Source: Pycnopodia helianthoides (lineage: Eukaryota; Echinodermata; Asteroidea; Forcipulatida; Asteriidae). From it: 64,000 bases of DNA. Positions 53,501-59,500 of this stretch are shown here, in pieces. The position numbers and the translations under genes were made by a program. The notes below the pieces were generated by a model. That model made no database searches. It saw only the letters and a program-made list of their open reading frames with translations, and was not told where the DNA came from. The stretch lies in assembly GCA_032158295.1 (NCBI GenBank), contig CM063245.1:4574700-4638699 (forward strand), written 5' to 3'. Numbering within the stretch: position 1 is the first letter of the stretch; each line of letters starts with the position of its first letter.

Positions 53501-56500
53501 GATTTAATACTATAATAAACGAACTACACTCTACAAACTCCCGGGTCATTGACCCAGCTCCGGGTCCCAGTGGGCCTGACCTATTTCTGGGTCAGTGTGA
53601 CTCTGAATCTGCAAAATGACCCAGAAATGGGTCAAACAACGTATAGACCCAAGCTAATTTCCCATTTTCTTAACCAGTTTCTGGGTCTGCCTGAACCAGA
53701 AATGGGTCTGGAACCTGGAATCTAGGTCATTTTGACCCGGAAGTTTGTAGAGTGTATGTCTAACTATCTCGAACCTATCTACCGAGTAATGTACGACATC
53801 AACATCGATTACCCGGTACTTTTTTTATTCAACGTATCTCTCTGTCTTTCCCGTTTTAACCCCCAGCCGTAATTGAACCCCCGACCCAAGTCCTGGTCCA
53901 GTTCACCGGTCCAAACTCCTTCGTCGTATCTTGGGAGCCTCCCGACCACCCAGTGATGGGCTACAACCTGGCGTACAGCGGAGGCAGCCTCCAGGTCGCC
54001 GGGGACGCCACGTACGTGGAGGTGGTCAGCAACAGTCCAATCAACCCCAGACAGTTCTCGATGGGGCTGTACTCACGGACCTCGGCGGGTTACAGTAAAA
54101 ATGCGGAAACTTTCACCATTTTAAATCCTGCAGACGCACGTAAGTTGCATTTCCGGTCAACAACAGGGTAATCTTCCGTTTGGCTTGGTTGGGGGTGTGG
54201 TCCCCTCCCCCACCCTCCCAGAAAAACACCGATATAAATTAAAGAAATGAAAGAGATTTCGAGAAGTACAGGACGGTATAAGAGCCGTTTTCATTCATAT
54301 TGCCCCAATTTAGAACGTACGAAAAATGGTTCCATACAACCTTGTGTAAAGTTTAACATCTTTGGAAAGTTGGCCTTCTCGTTTCAGATTGGCACAAACC
54401 ACACATTTTGCTATAATAACTACATTTTAACTCTCAGCCAGATGCACAACACTGCTGTAGGAGCATCAACATTGGGTTAATATTGCATAAATGTTGCGGC
54501 TTCTTAAAATGTGTGTATAAACGCAATGCTTCCCAAAACTAATGACTCCTGTTTCAGTCGAGTTCGTGATTTAAAGTAACTTTTTGGCGTAACTTGTACT
54601 TCGTGTACTCAGATGGTTTCAAGCAATATCATATTGCCAATCTTAAAGCAATCATCAAGTGGAACAGTTCGTTTTATATTGTAATTGTTTAATGATAAAC
54701 TGTATGATGGTTCGACTTCAATTTTACCTTTGAAGATTGATGATGAATTAGTGTTCCTTACATTTGCAATCATTTATTGTTGTTATCAAATCTTTATGGG
54801 AATGAAACCAAGAGACCCCCAAAAAGCGACTAAGACTGTGTGCTGCTGATGAAATGTCAGGTTTAGGATGTGGGAAGAAAGCCATAAATATGGAAAACCC
54901 ACGCAATCAGGCAGGGACTGAAAACCCCATCCACGTGCAAGGCTCCGGTCCGGGATTCGGTCCTGGGATTCGAACCGGGATCAACAGACTGAGGTGAAAG
55001 GCGGGGAAGACTCTCTGAGCCTCCCTGGTTGCCCTAAATGGACACTTAAAGAGAGAAAAACAGGTTGAATTCAGTTGTACGGCTTAATCTAAATGCCGTT
55101 AAGACCTCATCTACCATCAACCCTCTCCCCTACCCCTCCAATGCTTGTTTATTTTGATCGGCCATAGTTCAGCCCAGGAGTTTATTTTTACCCTCCACCC
55201 AGCCGCCCCCCTCCACCGACCACACCCAATGCAAGACCGGTTCTAGTTATTTCATGCCACGATTAGGGCGACGCTCGATTACCATGAAGTTTTATTTTCC
55301 ATAAAGTACACTAAATACTAATAACCATTTTGTTCCCATTAATCCATCCACCCAAACCCTTCCCCCTTCCCTACCCGTTCATCCTCATTTCTTCACCCAC
55401 AGCCTCCGTCGCGCGGCCTCCAACCAATGTCTTAGTCCAGTTCCAAAGCCCCCATAACTTCACCGTGGCGTGGGACCCACCGGAGGAGCCCGTGGACGGC
55501 TACTTGCTGACCTACAGCGGCGGGAAGCGAGTCCTTATCGACGGCGAGGCAACCAGCGTCGTGGTAGTCAGCCAAGAGGAGATCAACCCAAAGGGGTTCT
55601 CAATTGGGATGTATTCGTACACGGCGGGTGGTTCATACAGCAGCAATGCGCATGGTTTCGTTAAATTGGACGAAGGAAGTCCACGTAAGTGTGGGATGTT
55701 AGAATCTATTCCTGCCCATCACTAAAACCTGTCCTTTGTATGCTGTGTCTCTTCCTCCAAAATAGTCTCTATTGTTATTTCATACCTTTCTTATTCTCCA
55801 CTTATTGTCTTCAATTATAATATGCCCTTTTATTATTGGTACAATAGGCCTATACCTTTGGTGCAAGTTCAGCCAACTTGTTTTATGAAACAAGTCCACG
55901 AAAATTGGCTTATGTACATTATTAGTTAAACCATGTTAAATATCTCCTTTTTTCATGATTAAACTCTGTTTTCAAAATCATTGTCCAGATAATCCATTGT
56001 AATGAGGAAATGTAAAAGAAGTTTGTGACACGGTAACAAGCGCAGAGGAATTTAAATTTGCTTTTTTTTTCTTCTATTGTGATAAAGTAAACAGCTTAAT
56101 TTATCCAAGCTACTAATTATTTAATACAGTGAAGTACAACATATATAAAAAAACTAATGAAAGGGAAATTAAATAAATAGATAAATAAAAACATAAACAA
56201 GGGCTAAATTTTAGCTTGATAATATTCCTTCATTTTGGGGGAGATGAATATTTTTTAACTGAGAAGGCGTAGTGATCTATCTATTGATGTGACGGTCCTT
56301 GATTGATTTTAACAATCAATATCATATTTTCATCCATCATGCATACGGCCTAGCCAGTATTTTTATTTCTTCATTTTAAATCGCTCCATCCATGCAACTG
56401 GTTTTATTTTTCATGTTACTTCATCCTCATCCCTCATCTACTGATGAAATTGTAATCCTCCTCTCGGAATTATTGTCCTCCTTTTCTTATTTGTGATGCG

Positions 56501-59500
56501 TCTCGATTTACTTCTTTCTCTCTCTGTCTGTGTGCTGTCTTCGAGTTACCTTTCCGTTTTTTAAAAAGCTACTACAAAGTGGGACTATAAGAACTAAAGA
56601 AGTGGATCATTAATCAATTTAATGATAGCAATATAATAATGAACATGAATATATCACTCTTAAAACTTCCGGGTCAGAATTGACCGTGGGGCTTCGCCCA
56701 TGTGGAATCTAGGTCAAAGTGACCTAGAAATGGGTCAAAATGACGCACAAACCGAGTTAAAATCCCACATGTGAACCACAGAAAAGCGTTCATTATATAG
56801 GGCAGGCCCCCCTGAGACTCGGAATCCGGGTCAATTCTGACCCGATAGTTTATACTAGGCCCTTTTCGAATACACCGATCCATTAGGCCACGCCCACCAT
56901 AGCAACGAACAAACGTGTCGCGTGTCCCCCCGTCCGCCGTGCACGTTGTTTTTGTCGGACAAAATTGGCGGTATAGTGTCGGACCTTAAATTCCGTATTG
57001 TGATTGGTCAATTTGTCATGGGGCGTGGCCTACTGGATCGGTGTATTCACGGCTTCGGCTCCGAAATCGGCTCAGGCTAGCTAGGCTCCCTCAATTATTT
57101 TAACTTACGCATGCTTTGCGGTCAGGGCTTCAGACACGAAAACTGGGCCTGAAGCCCAATCCGGAGCCGAAGCCGTGGATTCGAAAAGGGCCTTGTAGTG
57201 TTGCGCCGGTATCCGCTTATTTTGACGCTCATGGCGCATGAACATTATTTCTCCGGTCACTGGGCGATTTATTTAATCTCAAACCCCTGGGGAAAATACA
57301 GTCTGTGCTGCAAAGTGTGTATTACATCCAGCTAAATCAATCACAAGAACCATCTCTGCCCTCACAGGTACCCATTTACTCCTGGGTGAAGAGAAGCGAT
57401 TCTATAGTTACGTGTCGTGAGTCGTGACCGGGATTTGAACCCACACCCAAATGACACGACCACCAGAACTTGAGTCCGTTGCACTAAACCGCTCTGCCAT
57501 GATAGCACATTTTGATAGTCAAAATTACCCAATTGCCTTGAACTTTGAAGTAAAATTTTTTATCTTACTGGTTGGAAACCTGCTGGGAAAACCAGTAACC
57601 CCATATACAAATTGTTACTACATTAAAGGCAACAAGTTGCACAGATATAAACCTCTTTCTGCTGAGCAACTGAGCTTTTACAAAAAAAATCAAAGTGCAA
57701 AATAATCTACTCTTAAAATTCATGTCCCCTGTCATCAGCGTGCAGGTGAATTTAATACGCCTCGCAATCGCAAACTTGTCCCGCCTTATTAAACAAAAGC
57801 AGTTCGGGCTGTCTTGATTTGCAACGCCGGTACGTAGAACACTGTAGAACCCGCGGTGTTGTTTACCCCCAGTACTATGTCCAAAAATAGTCAGAATTCC
57901 TTCTCAAGTTCAAAGCGAGTAGTTTGCCAGAAGGCGAGGGAGAGCTGAGACCGGATGGCTTTTCTATTAGCCCTAAAGCTCTTTAATGACAGTCGGAGTG
58001 TCCGGGCTCTGACACAGATTGCCCATCCGTGACGTGGTGCTCTAATGTTTTCGTTGTTAACTGCTCCAGATCAGACCAGCTAGGGGGATGGCAAACTTCA
58101 CGTTGTTCAACCGCATTGCTGTTGTGTGTTTCCTAATATTGCCCCTTCCCCTGTGTACACACACTATACGTTTTTCCCCACTAGATCTCCCGCCAAAACC
58201 CAGCGGTACGAGGAAGCTCGTGGTGCCGGACTCCGTGCAGCTGGACTGGACGGTACCGGACGGGGAATTCGAGTTCTACCGTCTGATCTACTCCGCGGAC
58301 GGCAAGCAGGAGACCGTGGTCGAGCTGCCTCCGGAGACAACCTCGTACCTCATCGAGGGATTGACCGGGCAGTTCTACACGAACCTCTACACGATAAAGA
58401 ATGGCATCAAGAGTGATCTCGGGGACTGGAGGGAGAACACGGACAAAGGTAAAGTTAGCTTTTATTTTTGAGTTCCTGGCAGACTTTTTGCTCCTATTGC
58501 TGACATTTTAATCTGACCGTCTATTTAGCTCGTTACTACCCTTATCAGTAACAACCCGTTGCTCTGGTGCCGGAGATGCAGTTCCTTCCTCCATGATTAC
58601 ATCCCACTATAGTTTAAGCAATGGTTAAGTTGTAAACAATCAAATTAACTTCTTACGTACCCATGTCTAATCTCCCCATCCCCCCGCATTATGCAATCAG
58701 ACATGCGCTTACTCCAGAGTTGAAGCATGGGATAAACTCTGCCCAAATGCAATCCCTCGTCACTCCAAAATTTGACAGCATTTTTCATGAAGGAACATTT
58801 TTCTCACGCGCAGCACATGCCCAAATGTTCTTGTCGACGGACTCTTCAAAGCAAACATTTTGATAACCATTTGTGTAGTCCGTCAGTTTGCGGCAGGGAA
58901 ACTAATGTTAATGTTTTCCCCATCATCCCCAATAGAATAATGTCAGTGGGTTCAGGGTCTGCTTGTAATTATCACTGACTATTTTTGACATGACTCCATT
59001 TCGCTGGTAGTCTGAGCCGCATCTTGACCCTGTAATTGCTGCAGTCAGCATCGAATCCCTCTGACATGTGACTTGGGTTTAAATGCTGAATTATTCTTAT
59101 TTATTTTTTTATCGACAGTTCCTCTCCCACCGGAGGATATATTTCTCCAGCGAACGAGCGATGTTGCCTTTACACTGTCCTGGACCCAACCAAATGACAC
59201 CATAGATGGATACGTGATCCTCTACAGCCCAGATGAAGGTATAAACCTTTGAGGGTTTTTTTATTGACAAATATTTACATATTTTTTATTTGAGAATTTC
59301 GAGGAGCCCGGGAGTCGAGAGTTTTAAAGGTTGTGGCTTAACAATCTAAGGTCTACATTACAGAAGCGGATGCAGATACTGGGAGGGGAGGGAGAGGGGG
59401 CGTTGGGGAGATTGGCTTCATGAGGAAATTGTTGTTTTCGAGTGGGACTTGGGCTTCTAGACTTTTCTTGAGGGGGTAACAATCTAATGTTTCCTTCCCG

